Shown here: positions 1 to 13,102 of the stretch, in pieces
Layout of the letters: each line of letters starts with the position of its first letter
How positions within the stretch are numbered: the stretch's first letter is position 1
Assembly: GCF_051020975.1 (NCBI RefSeq)
Contig: NC_135045.1
Location: 1,490,501-1,554,500, forward strand
Source: Osmia lignaria lignaria
Taxonomy: Eukaryota; Arthropoda; Insecta; Hymenoptera; Megachilidae
Length of the DNA stretch: 64,000 nt
Reading direction: 5' to 3'
The notes under the pieces: generated by a model
Databases searched by the model: none
Seen by the model: the letters and a program-made list of their open reading frames with translations, nothing else
Told to the model about the DNA's origin: nothing
Program-made: the position numbers and the translations under genes

Positions 1-3000
1 GACCCCTCATGGGCACAAAATCTTCGAAATTCGCGAGTAATGGGGTTGCCCATCCTCGAACATCGCCTTTAACTTTGCTCCTTCAAGGTCTCACCTAGTA
101 CACGCACCACCTTTTGACCTGTTTTTTTTTTTTTTTTCTCGCGTATCACACGTCGTTCTCTCTCTAATTACGAAATGAATTTATACACACGCGTTTCTCG
201 AGAAGTTTCCGTGACGATAGAAGGGTCGAGACTGGCTTTGTCGACGATCACCCTGTACGCTTGCACAGCTGACCTAACCAGTAGATGCCGACACTCGTAG
301 GGGCTGCTTTTCGGAAAGGGGGTTGTGGCAGTATGCTTGTTTAATAGCAGCTGGCATAGATTAGGATGGAACATTCTTTATGAACCGAAATTTCAATAAC
401 GCGCGATAAATAAAATCTCTTATTCATAATTATAACGAGCCTTTAATTGACATAAATTGTTATTACTTTTCTTTGTAAAGAAAGAAATAATTTGCGTAGC
501 ATGTTTTATGCGAAACGAAAGCTCATTGAACATGTTGGAACCATCTGTTCCATAGATTTAATTACTGTTCTACCAACACCTTTCCTCCATCAATGTTAGA
601 AATTAATCCTAGCTGAATTTACCTCCCTTAATTGCACGCAAATTGCTGCAAGCTTTTAAATCATTTCATTTGGAAAGAATTTAATTTAACGTTGCAACAC
701 TTCATTCTTACGATGTTAACGAGGAACTGTTATAACATCTTACGTTCGATTAATTATTTCATTTCGTTTGTGAAAAATTAGAATTTCTTTTTTTAATTCT
801 TGAACTGGGTTTTTCTATTTCTCAAAAATCCCATAAGCAGAAAATTATCAAAGGCTTATGGTAGAAAATTATCGAGCAGATATTTTAATTATTTCATTCA
901 CAGCGTTCAACCTCGCAACGTTTCCCCACCATCTACAATCTACAGTAAAACTACTAGCAAGTAGAGTAGACTGGATCTCACGTGCAAGTCAGACATAGGA
1001 GTGATTCCACGAGTGCATAAAAGATGAAAGTCCATAACTTTCAAATGATAAACCACATCACGTTTTCAGTTTTTATTACTGATTACTAATAATGAATATT
1101 AATTGAAATGATAAAGAAATATTGGTAAAAAACGGGATGTCATATAATGACCAGAAAGAAAGAGAATGTTTTGGATAATTAGGATATATTTAAACTTGTT
1201 GAGAAACCTTGGATAAACCAAGAAGGCTTGCAATTTTATCATTTCTTTGCGTAATTTTAATCAATCCACTACACGACTTTTGATAATAAAACTTTTAATT
1301 AATAATCATAAATAAATCGTGAAACGAAACACGATATTGGCATTCACCTAGGAAATGGAAAACTTGAAGCTCAGGTCCTTGACTAACTAATAATCAATAA
1401 CAGTCGATACCGGTTATGGTAGAAGAAAGAAGAAAAAGACACGAACGAACACACGTTACTGGGTTAATGGAGGTATAACTGCATTGCGTGAGCGGCATCG
1501 AAGAAAGTTCTTCCGTGTTGTCTGCAGTACGGCTCCTTAGCATGTTGTATAATACTTCCTCTACAAACTCTCTCTCAGGTTCAGCCGTTCCTTTCTCAGT
1601 CGCTACATCCATTTCTTTGCTCGTTCGTGTGCCGGTTTTCGAGAAACAGGTTCGCCAAATTTCACCGATGGAAATAATATTATTCGAAGGGAAAGTTCTT
1701 GTTTATGGTTCATGGGTTCGAAAGAAGAGAAAAAAATCAGAGTAAATAGTTTACTTCGGACCAGGTATCATTTGCAAATACGTTGGCGAAGTTAAAAGAA
1801 TCACAATATACTTTTAATCAAACACGTACTTGGCACTTTGAACTCCTTTGATGTAAAAAAATGTTATAATTAAAATTAATTAAAATCAAAACAATCGGAG
1901 GCGGACACCTAAGAAACTTTCCTTGTTAGTATTAACCTTTGAATGACAGATCAGGGACCACAAGTGTAATTCAAGTTGATATTTATAGGCAGATTTAATA
2001 TTGCAAATATGAAATATAAATGAGCTGAAAATTGTAAGATTATATTTAATAATCTTAACCCGATGCCGGTCAACGTGTCAAGTAATCCAGGTAATCAAGA
2101 TGCAATGTATTAATTAATCGGTTACCGAACTAAATTCAGAACTGTCACAATTGTTAACAATATCTAATTGTAAGATCCTTTTTTTATAAATTTCACCTGT
2201 GGTAAAATTTGAAAATTTTACAAAATAAAATACGCAAATTTAATTGTTAATCTAATTAAAAAATTTCACTCAATAAAAATAAAAAATAAAAATTGTACAA
2301 CACCAATAATAATGAAATGATTGTTTAAAGAAAAGAGAAAAGAGCCATGATTGTTCGTAGCGATAGAAGAAAATGAGAAATAAAAAAATAAAAAATTTCA
2401 GGTAATCCTTGCTTACCGGTTACTGTTCACACACGATTTTCCTTAATAGATAGCACGATATTAACGAAGCGGAGCGATGCGAGCGATTGTGTAATGCTTG
2501 TTAACCGTGGCACCTTTCATTCGCAACTGTGATCAGGTCCAGTATCGTACTCCCCTAAATACCTTTACCTGGTTAATATAATCATCCCTTCTACTGAAGC
2601 ACGTCATACATTAACGTAACTGCTTATACATAAATGTCTCTATACAATCGTTTTTCACGATATCCTTTCTGTGCCAAAATACCAGACGTCAACATCATTT
2701 ATATTTCCACGTGGCTAAAGACTGACAATTTCTTATTTACACTTTTATTTTGACAAGTGTATCTTTCCATCTGCAAATTTACTTAATAACATCAATGCCA
2801 TTTGGTATTTAATTTGAAAATTTGAAATTCAAATTCAAATTTAAAGTCTATCTTCTTTCTCCAGTCATTTCCTCCAGTTTTTTCTTTATATTGAAAATAA
2901 TAATTATGAGGAAAATTTAATAATTATATGGGTCATGTGTGGTACTTGCTTTTTCTTTTCCATAAAAATGATTAGTAATATTTATAATAGTTAAATTTCT

Positions 3001-4660
3001 ATTTGTATATTTATATTACTAATATTATTTATGTATGATTAATTTTAAAAATAAATATTTCGTTTTAAAAGGAGTCTCGCAATTAATTCTTCACATTGAC
3101 GCCTTGAAGGATGAGAACCATCTCAACACAGCTGATGAGGAGGTTCAACTACTTCAGGGAATACAACTTTCACTATAATTAATTATCATTGTTCTTACCA
3201 TTTTTACATAATTCTATAAAAAAAAATGAAGGCAATAGGTTTCTATTCGAAAACGAGGTAAATTTATAGTAGTCTAATTAATAAATTTTACGTTTATCTA
3301 TTATTACTCGTTACACACTAATATCTGTTATCGATAACTCGATCCCCGCAAAAAAGAAGAGTAATTAGTCTCTGTTATTGCTCGCTCGGATATATATTTT
3401 GTAATAATTACTTTTCTTTCTGTAAATTATTTTCTATCTTCATTTAAACAAAGAAATAGCAAGTAATTTCATTTCTTCTTTCCTAATAATTCTCATTGTT
3501 TCCTCTTACCCTTCTCCAATCAATTTAATCTTTTCGTAGTTCCTTTTTTCACCAGTCATTACTATGCCTTCTCCATCATGACATCAACTATTTAATCGTT
3601 TTATTTAATTACATTCAGCTTCGTGTTTTCGTGCTCGTTTAACAACAAACGATTTATTTTCCTGTCTTTCCAAAATAATTTATGTTAAAAATTATCCATG
3701 ATAAAAGGTATCTTTTTTTATTATCAGTCATATTATCATAGTGATAGATGCTTTCTGTATTCGTCACTAGAGGGAACAACATGGATTTCCTTGTCTATAA
3801 ATAAAACGGTGATGATTATTTTTAACGCTTTCAACACCACGTCGGTTATCGACATTACGAATTTAATTTTTCCCTCTCCGAGTATTTTTTCATATATATA
3901 ATTGTAATTTATAATCTGTCTTAATGTAAACGTATCAAGGTGTCAACGATACATTTGATCGACGACAGCGAAATTTATAGAATAAAAAAAAAAAAAAAAC
4001 GAAGATGCTGGAAACTGACCTTACACCTACTCCAAAGAATCTTTCGGTAGATACGTACAGGGAATCACGTAGGCCATCGGTTTAATGATTCGTAAAATTC
4101 TTTCTAATCGAATCATCGTTTTCGCAGTTACAATGTTTTACAATGTAAACGCGTTTTTTTTCCACTCTCAATTTTCTAGATCAGACGGTTAGAAAGTGAA
4201 AAAGCAAGGGGGTCATTTACCTTCTACACAAATCTAAAATTACTCAACGTCTTCTATTTATAATCAATATATCTATACGTTGCAAATAATCGTATCGATC
4301 ATTAAATTCATTAACGATCTTATAAAACATGTTACATTAGACGTGCCTTCGAATTACAGTCTATTAATTTCATTCGACTGTAATTAATCATCGAATACGA
4401 ATATAAATCACAGGAAATGTGAGAATAGAAAAAAAAGAAAAAGGTGTGAAATTTGTTGCTTTCGTCACGTTGAATATATGCGGAACCAAATTAGTTCATC
4501 ATCGACAAGCTTAGTCATCAAAGATTAATTATGTGCTTTCTATGAATACATTTACGTTGGTAACGATTGTTTGTTATTCCAACAACCGGACATTGAGCAG
4601 TCCCGTAGCAAAAATAAACGGGATTGAAACATTTTCAACTTATACGTGCGTCGAGTGCCG

Positions 4661-4682
4661 CGTGGGTCACCGGTGGCCCACG
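4661..4682. repeat. 22-bp GC-rich near-perfect palindrome
   Basis: The two arms read CGTGGGTCACC and GGTGGCCCACG. Only one base pair of the 11 possible pairs is mismatched. It sits in a short GC-rich island (about 4640-4750) in otherwise AT-rich DNA, and a related GCCGTGGGCGC string follows about 15 bases later. The GGGTCA and TGGCCC halves resemble nuclear-receptor half sites in inverted orientation. That reading is an inference only. Confidence 0.5.
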
Positions 4683-6526
4683 GCGTTCAGCGAATGCCGT
4701 GGGCGCATCGCCATTCATCGACTCGACGAAGCGAACGTAATCGAAGCGTCGATAGAGATTAAATTGAATTCTAAGTAACCGCGCGTTGATTTCATTGAAC
4801 TCTCAAGAATTTCCAGATTCGACGTTTCAATGGTGTGTAATTGCACCCTTGAAAGGAAAATCGCTCTACGTTTCGTGGAAATGTCGTTACCGTGTAATCC
4901 TGTTAATTAGTAATTGATCAGGCACAGTTATTGTGTCGCACCTTTCTCACACGTGGTCATAATTAATTGTTCAAAATGCAATATTTTCGACTTGGCGAAC
5001 GAGTAAGCTATTAACATGTTTTTCCTGAGGACTACTTTTTTTCAATTGGCAGACGCGAAATAACAAGGTGTAAGCAGACAACATGTTATTTTGCACGTCA
5101 TTGACTCTTGCAGTCTCTAAATTTACATTTCTACGTTAAAAATTTCATATTCATATTTCATTAGAAAATTGTCGACAAAAAATTGACAAACACACAGCGT
5201 ACGAACTGCACGATCACGCTAATCGTCGATTCGCATTCCGGCTGAACTAATTAAGCAGGTTTCAATTAACGCGTGCTGTTCATAAACGATCGAGGAACTC
5301 CTTTTTGTGGATCCGATAGGATCGTCTGGCTTCAGGGTTTCTCAATCGTTCAATTAGAAAATGAAACTACAATTTCATTGATTATCGATCAATTTGTAAT
5401 TCACGCATGGTTATTAAAAAAATTTTATATATTAATCTCAGTAGATTTTTTCGAAGTGTAAGTTTAAAATAATAAGTACAAATAATAAAAATGTCGAAAA
5501 AACAATCAAATGTCTATCTATTTGATTTGAATGATAGCACTACGTGCTGGTTCACAGACAACCTAATATCACCTTTTCACGATTGAACGCTGAGTGACGT
5601 AACGCGAAATTTCGCCACGGATATTCACGTAAACGCAACCGACGCCGATGAGAAGTATCGGAGTCGTTACGTTCTAATCTCTCTCTGGGATTGGAAGGAA
5701 CGATTATCAGGCAGAGGCCAAGTATCCGTGACGTAGCCTAGCGTCGACGACGATCAGTTTTTGCGTTACCTAATCGCGTTCCTTGTCCTACTTCAATGTT
5801 TCACTGCCGAGAGCATCGGGCACAGGAAAACATTAACGATCCCCGCAACGTTGCTTAAAATAGTATTTTACACGAAATCTGGAAACAAACAGTCTCCTCT
5901 TCTACGACAGCCTCAAACACGCCCTAGCTTTTGACCTCGCTGATTCGCAAAGAGTCTCTGCCTCGCTGTAAACAAGACACAGGCCTCGAACTCTCGACGA
6001 CGATAATATTAGTTCATGATTTTTTAATCGCATCACAGAAAAAAATGTGCTCAACAATGAAATGCAGAAAATTTCAGTCGGATTCAATCGATCATTGCTT
6101 TCGTTTGGAAAACAGCGATGCAATGTTGTTTCGTACACGTGCGAATTTACGAACGCAACGAACCACGTGTAATTCCTCACGGTACTTACGTATATGTACG
6201 TCGATGCCGATAGGTATATTTATCGATTGATCGTCGAAGAGTAAACGAAAAACGGGAATTTTCACGAATGCATCGATAGTAGTGGGTGGGACGATGACGA
6301 AGATGATAACATCACGTTTTTCTCGATATGCCGATTTCCGAGTAAAATCGCAACTGTTACGTTGTATGACGACAGACTTTGTTTAGAATGTGGACTGTTG
6401 CTTGTTGGTACAAGTATGTTAACTAGCCCAAGTGTAGAAGAGATACTTTGTACTTTTAGAGTAATGAGAGGCACTGAGGGGAAGTCAATTTGTTGAGTTG
6501 AAAATTTGGAATTTCTGAATTTTTAT

Positions 6527-6760
6527 ATTTTTAAGTTTCTTAATTTACAAATTACTAAATTCCCAAATTCACAATTGGTAATTTGGAAATTTGGTAACTT
6601 GGGAATTTAGGAATTTAGTAATTTGGTAATAGGTTACTTAATTAACCAAATTTCCAAGTTACCAAACTAATAAATTACCAAATTGCCAAATTGCCAAGGT
6701 ATCAAATTACGAAATTTCTAAGTTTCTAAGCTTGAAAATTTGATATTTCCCAATTATGTA
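6527..6760. repeat. Degenerate minisatellite forming a long inverted repeat
   Basis: The left half (to about 6635) is made of loosely repeated AATTTGGTAATTTGG-like units. The right half (from about 6650) is made of the complementary CCAAATTACCAAATT-like units. The centre is near 6640, around GGTTACTTAATTAACC. The whole block could fold into one long imperfect hairpin of more than 80 bases per arm. It contains no coding signal. Confidence 0.6.
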
Positions 6761-9700
6761 AGTTGACACAAGGATACAAAGGTCCTATTACAAAACAAGA
6801 TTTATAACATAAACGTGAAAGTGAGCCACGATGTGTGATTCAATTGCCAAGAAATTTTCATCTTTGTAAAATTCAGATGGTGAAAGGTGAAAGGAGGAAG
6901 TATACAGTTCTGCATAGTAGTCCTCTTCGTTTATCCGAAACATGTAATTCATAATATTAATCGGAAGCTGTGAACACAACTTTCGGTTCTGTAAGATTTA
7001 CAGGGCAAAAACGTATCGAATTTGTTCATTCAAATCTAATTGATCATTATCGAGACTGAAGCAAGAAGAACGATATACTTGCCAAGTTTGAAATTTTTCA
7101 CCAATACAGATCAACTGATTGATAATAGATAACTTTGATATCAAAGATAGTCCATTCCCGAAGATCAAGTGACTAATGACGTTGGATCTAGTATGATAAG
7201 AATTATTTTCGACATGTCCTACTGTTTAAGAGATAATTCCGAACAAATCAGTGTTTTTACGTAAGACTTATCTTAAGCCCCTTATCATTTAACGTTCCCA
7301 CGGGCAATCACTGAAAAATAAATGAACATTTTTCAGTCGAAAGATTTCCTAAATCTTTTTTTTTTTAAATATCCATTGAGATCGTCAAATTTCCCGAACG
7401 AATTCACGTAGAAAGAAGTTCAAGATCTAGGAAATTCCATTTCAACTTCATCGAACATGATAGATTCGATTGAAAATTCCTTACAATTTATCGTCACGCG
7501 AAGAAGATCAAATATTTTACATTCGCCATAAGAATATTACGTTGATAAACGTAATTTTAGGGGATCGCTAGTGGCGCCTAAAATATTAATTAACAGAAAA
7601 AGAAAAAAACGTAAAACATTATTATTATTACACTGATAATACAAAATAACAAATTGGAGGCTTGAAATAAAACAATACAATGCAGAGATATGTAATAAGA
7701 TATGAATCTTTTCATCATCGACAATGACCGAAATGCGCACAGGAAAAGGTAATTCAGCGGAGTAAGGAAAACTGCAAGTGTTCGTTATCGTTATCACTGA
7801 TTAACGCCACTTGAAGGAGACAAGTATCGACGTCATCATTCTGGGCGCCTAGTGAACCCCTTCAGAAAATCATTGAACGTGTAATCTTCTTATCTCGTTC
7901 GTGTTTTACGATGTCCATGTAGGGTGTTCGAAAGGTTCTAGGAATTTCTTACGTCAAATTAGAAACTTTATTTCTCTGAATTAATACACTTTTTTCATCA
8001 AAAAAAGAGAGAAAAAAAAAAGATTCCGAATATTATCGACAATATGACCGGTTGCCAAAAGTGTAATGACCCATCTAGTACGCGAACGACTGAATCACAG
8101 GAAGAGTAATAACTGGTGGAATTTTTTTTCTTAAAAATAGCCCGTGTATATTTAAGATGTGGGTGCAGAAGTGGTCGATCATCCTGCAGATCGATACGTC
8201 ACGATTCTGTCGAAGGCGACAGGAGATATCCACTTTTGTCACCGAGGCCTTTTTACGTCATAGAGCAACGGCAAAAAGCGTTGGACAATGGTCGACGATC
8301 ATTGTGAAAGCAAATTTTGCCGTCGTCATTACTCATTGGGAAGTCCGCCATAAGACAAGGTATTGCCTTGAGCAATTTTAAAAGTGTGGCAGAAACTTTT
8401 GAAATTTTTCCATCCTCTACGAATTCGAAATCTATCTCGGTAGTGGTTACATTTCGTGAAAGACAATTTGCCCGTCGTTTTTCCCCGAAACGGGGGGACA
8501 ATAGCCATACTAGACCTAGGTTATCATTGATTTCATGATTCATATGGTGAAATTTTGGCTTTGCAATGTACCAATGGAACCAGGCGATCCGTTTTAAAAG
8601 AATGACTCACCGAGGAGATAGGAAATAGATGTTGCACGCTGATTTCTTTACATTTCGTAACGAGATGGAAGAATTTGTAATTTGTACGAATTGATTAAAT
8701 AAGAACATGTGGATAAGAGGGGGGTATTATCTTTCTTTGCTTCAATTGAAATTTGTTTTGAAAGAGCAAATAGTGGAAAAAGAATTGCAAATGATGTTAA
8801 TGTAAAAAAATCATTAAATGTTAAATGACACGTTAATAAAAGGAAGAAACCCGCTGTCTCGAAAGAAGTTAAGTAAAATTAAGATGAATAATTCATTAAA
8901 CATTCGGTTTGCATTCCGATGGATATTTTAAGAAATCCCACGTGAAATTCTATAAAAAGCCACCTCGTATTCTACGAATATAGTTTGACGAACTAAAATT
9001 AGTTTTTGAACTATTCCATCGCTATTAGTCTTATATTATTTTCTGTCTTAAGAATCATTCGTGAATGGAATAAAAATTAATCTCTGGAAATTATAATTAA
9101 TAGCGGCAGGAAATTTATCAGGCGATTATATATAAAAATGTAATTTGTCGATGCAAATTGTCTCTTGAGTCATCGAAATCGTTCGTGACACCTTTTTTCT
9201 TTCTTTTTGAAAAAGAGACCTAAACAGGGCTGTTTTATTTTTATATTCATTTTAAATTTCCACGATTTTCATTCAAATATATTCCTTAAAATACATCAAA
9301 TTGAAGCAGATCTTGAAGGCAAGGAATTTTAAACGCATTGCGAGCAAGAAGAGCATCGCAGAAGACTTTTATCCGATTTCTAAGAGATCCTCCTCGAATG
9401 TTACAAGCTTAGCCATCGAGTGTCGAAGTTCGGCCAACTTTCCATCCGATCAAAAGTGAATTTCAAATAAAATAAGTTGAAAGCAATTTACCTTCGAAAG
9501 AAGCGCATCGGTATATTTCTCGACATCCTAGTGCTTGTACAATAAGAATAACGAGACGATTTTTCACAACTCAATTTTCTTTTAAACTGTCAACTCATAT
9601 CGTAATTGAAATTTATTCTAAAGAGAAATTTTGAATTTCATGAACTTTTTTTAAATAAACCTGTCCGAAAAATACTTGTCAGGGTTCGAAGTAAGAAATT

Positions 9701-12700
9701 AATTAAATTTCTGTTTATATTTTTTCTTCGATACAAAGAACCATGTATGATTACGAGTGGCGTGTGAAAAGTGTATATCTTTTCAGGTGATCCCAAGTTG
9801 ATTCTATGAAGAAGCGCTTTAAGAAAATTGAAGCGAGTGGTATGCTTCTTTCACGATCACGAATGCTATTCGCGAAAATTGATTTTTTCTCAATTTTTCA
9901 AGATAGACAACAATCTACTTGAAATATTATCTGCACCTGGCAATGATTTAATATATTGCGCAATTTAGAAAAAAAAAAACAAAAAGAAATATAAAATCTG
10001 TAGATAGGCTTCTATGAAACAAGGTATTTGATTAAGCCCACGTTCGCACGTATTATAGATATCAAAGAAGTCATTCAGATTCGAACATTTCATTGTTTAC
10101 ACAATCGGAATGAATCACGTCTACGCAATACCGCAGCGCAGTGACGAGTTACTTCCATTGATCCGATCAATTTTTTTACGAACCTCCATCCACCGACTCA
10201 CCATCGATCTTTCCTAGATAATTATCTATTACATTTTCTATTAGACGAAACATCGATCGATTTTTAGATATGTTTCCAATAATCGTTCCGGCGATGACAA
10301 ATTACCTGCATGCACTAGGTTTTTTTTTTTTTTAAATAAATATTATGCATATTTTGCAATGACGTTAGTTTGCCAACTGAAAATTACACAAAGTTACACT
10401 ATCACGCGTACTCCTAAATATATCGGATAAAACAAGTGTCAGATAGTTGAAATAACACTTCGTCATTGAACGGTTTTTCCAAAGCTTATTTCAAGAATCT
10501 CAAGAAATTGTTAATTAAAAATCATTCCAGCTGTCGTATTCTATTAACACCTTCTTTTTTTTAATGTAGGATTTTTCATTGGTAAAACCAGACATCCTTT
10601 CCACATGCAGTTTCATTGTTTATCCTATCACCGCACAAACATTGCAGAAATTCTTCGCGAAACAGCTTGTTTATCTCTGATTCGACAAGCGTTGTTAACG
10701 AGCACGTTTAAACAATGGTCGTATGTCATCATTGTGGATGAGAGCCGTCGAAAATAACGTATCTCAAGAATTTTTCCTCGTTACGATGTAGACTGTCGTC
10801 GAGGATGCATTCGCACCTGATGTCACGGTCGGTCGTGTTTTCCTTCTACAAAACGTAGAAATTTGATTGAAATAGAATTTTCGTCTTTTCCTTGTTTTGA
10901 AAAAGGACGATCCTTAGGGACTTTTCTACCTTCCCTATGAAAATTTTCAATTAACCCCCTTAGCACTCGGTGAGGAAAAATATTTAATTCGATAACTTGA
11001 AAATTTCTTAAATTCACATTAATAGAATAATACCTGGTAAATCTATCGAATGGAAAAACAATAGAGACACTAGTTATTCATCGATAAATAAGATTGATCA
11101 TTCGAATTAATTGACGGAGGTTTTCCTATACGTCTCTTCCATTCGTTAATCACTCGTCATCGATCTGACAGATTGCGAGGAATAAAATGAAGTGGAGTAA
11201 TGTGAGCATGATTTATGAGACGAGGAACTCCCTGGATCTCCAAGACTTAATCGTTTGATTGATCAACTTAGCTATTCAACTCGAAGAATATCCCGAGACG
11301 AGTTTCTTTCCTTGTATTATCTAAAGTGTTTTTTATCTGGTGCATCAATTTCATGGAACAACAGGTCCACAACAGGTGGTTCGGAGTCTCTTATTTTTAC
11401 CGAAGAATTTTCGTACGCTTTAGTCTGGCGTAGAAACGGAAAAATACGATGATAATTCTTCGTTGGAATGAAGATAATGGACATTGAGCTTAAGATTAAT
11501 AGCAATTGTATAACGTAGCTGGTCTCATTGGAAAATATGAAAAACGAGCAACTCCGCATTCCAATACCGTATAGGAATGATACAGAAATTTTCTTTGAAA
11601 ATTAACACCAACTTACGCAGGTTTCTCGATCGAAACAACAATTTCCAAAAATACTATTTAACTCATTTAAGAAAATAGTCGGTGTATTCGATAACATCAA
11701 CTGAATCATCGAATCAATGTTTTAAGATTATGCTCAAAGTTTCCTTGTAACAAAATTCCAAGGAAAACTGGAAACCCCCCCCTGATTTTTATAAAATCAA
11801 ATTTTCCATAAAAAAACTACTCGCCAAGAAATCGCTTTAATAATCACATATTCGTGATTACTCTTATCTTAATCTACTTTATCAGATACTAATTAAAATT
11901 TGAAAATTGGTAATATTCCAGTATACATTAAATAAATCAATTAAAAATCTTTTGTATCAGTTGTATACCCTTCAAAGTATTAATTAGTACAATCTCTTAA
12001 TTAGTACCATTTTACCTGTACCATAAGCAGGGAACGCTTACACGCGTCTTCAGATACAAATTACATCGTACTAATTAACAGAAGAACAATTATCTCAGGA
12101 AAATCGTACTAATGTTATTAATTTAAAAAAGATCCAAGAGTCGTTGTAAAATCATCGACGAATCGCGAGTGTCATCTTCGATTCGGTCTCGATCCTTCAG
12201 AAGACTGAAATGCAAGAAGCCAATACTGACCCAACGCGGAGAACGAGGTCATCGTCGAACGTATCCAACGGAAATCTTCCACGAATTCTCTGGCTGTCGA
12301 AGCGAAAACGTGCCACTAGAACTTGCCATCACGTACATATCCGCCGGAGAACATTATCATCGGCTCCGTGAAATTTGGGCTGATCTCGCGACGCCACGTG
12401 GGTGCATCGTGATCATCGATGAATAACGAGGATTCAAGCGTGACTCAAGAATTAGGCTTCCCCTGCGTTACCTATCCATTCGAATTCAACAATCGCGAGT
12501 GAAATTCATCAGTGTACATGATATCGAGGAATCGAACCGATAGAACCGATTCTGGACAGAACTTTCGGTGAATTCGCTTAGTTACACCACTCTTTGAGAA
12601 GGAAAATTTTCCAAGTACTTTGCGATGAGCAGCAGAGATTAATTAGCGATGGAAAATAGTGTTAAATGGATAGGTAGCCTTAGTGGATGAGGGGAAAGGT

Positions 12701-12815
12701 AAAATCCCAGGGAAAAGGGTGGAGGTGTAGAAAAGAGATAAAAGCGAGGGAGGATCCGGTTCGAGTGGGGCCACGAGCCGAGTGGGGAGGTGGAGGCGGC
12801 ACTCTCCTTCGAGAG

Positions 12816-12852
12816 TATATATGCTCGAAGCGAACCAAGCCACGCTACAGTT
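12816..12852 (+). promoter_or_regulatory. TATA box plus initiator of gene A
   Basis: TATATATG at 12816-12823 is followed by ACAGTT at 12847-12852. This puts a likely start site at about 12849, 33 bases from the first T of the TATA box. The spacing is normal for an animal TATA/Inr promoter. The predicted 5' leader before the ATG at 13103 is then about 254 nt. Gene B has the same arrangement at 24114-24149. Confidence 0.55.
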
Positions 12853-13102
12853 CACCAAGAGACAAAAGCGACAAGGATAGGGCCAACGGATTGAAAAAAA
12901 AAAAAAAGAGAAAAATAACGAATTACGTGATATATAACATACGGAAAGTTGTTCGAGTGCGTTCAAGTTGCGAGGACCAGTGTTGAACCGCGTCCAGTGT
13001 TATTTGTAAACGATCCAAGAAAATCGGATCCGAAGGAGAATCATCGAGTTGCTTTTTTTCCCCCCCCTCTTTTCATTTTTCGTCATATTTCTCGTGAGAA
13101 AC

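Larger units (their letters stand above)
1..12780. other. Intergenic region, no recognised gene
   Basis: I find no exon chain with splice-compatible open frames and recognisable protein content here. Open frames are all under 110 codons and look like chance frames. The region is AT-rich with homopolymer A and T runs. Noted inside it are a palindrome at 4661-4682 and a degenerate inverted repeat at about 6527-6760. It may hold distal regulatory DNA for gene A, which starts near 12.85 kb, or introns of a gene whose exons lie outside the window. Confidence 0.5.

Noticed and set aside
7921..8560. Possible mariner-like remnant
   Set aside because: The segment has several overlapping open frames on both strands, but I found no terminal inverted repeats and no recognisable transposase motif.
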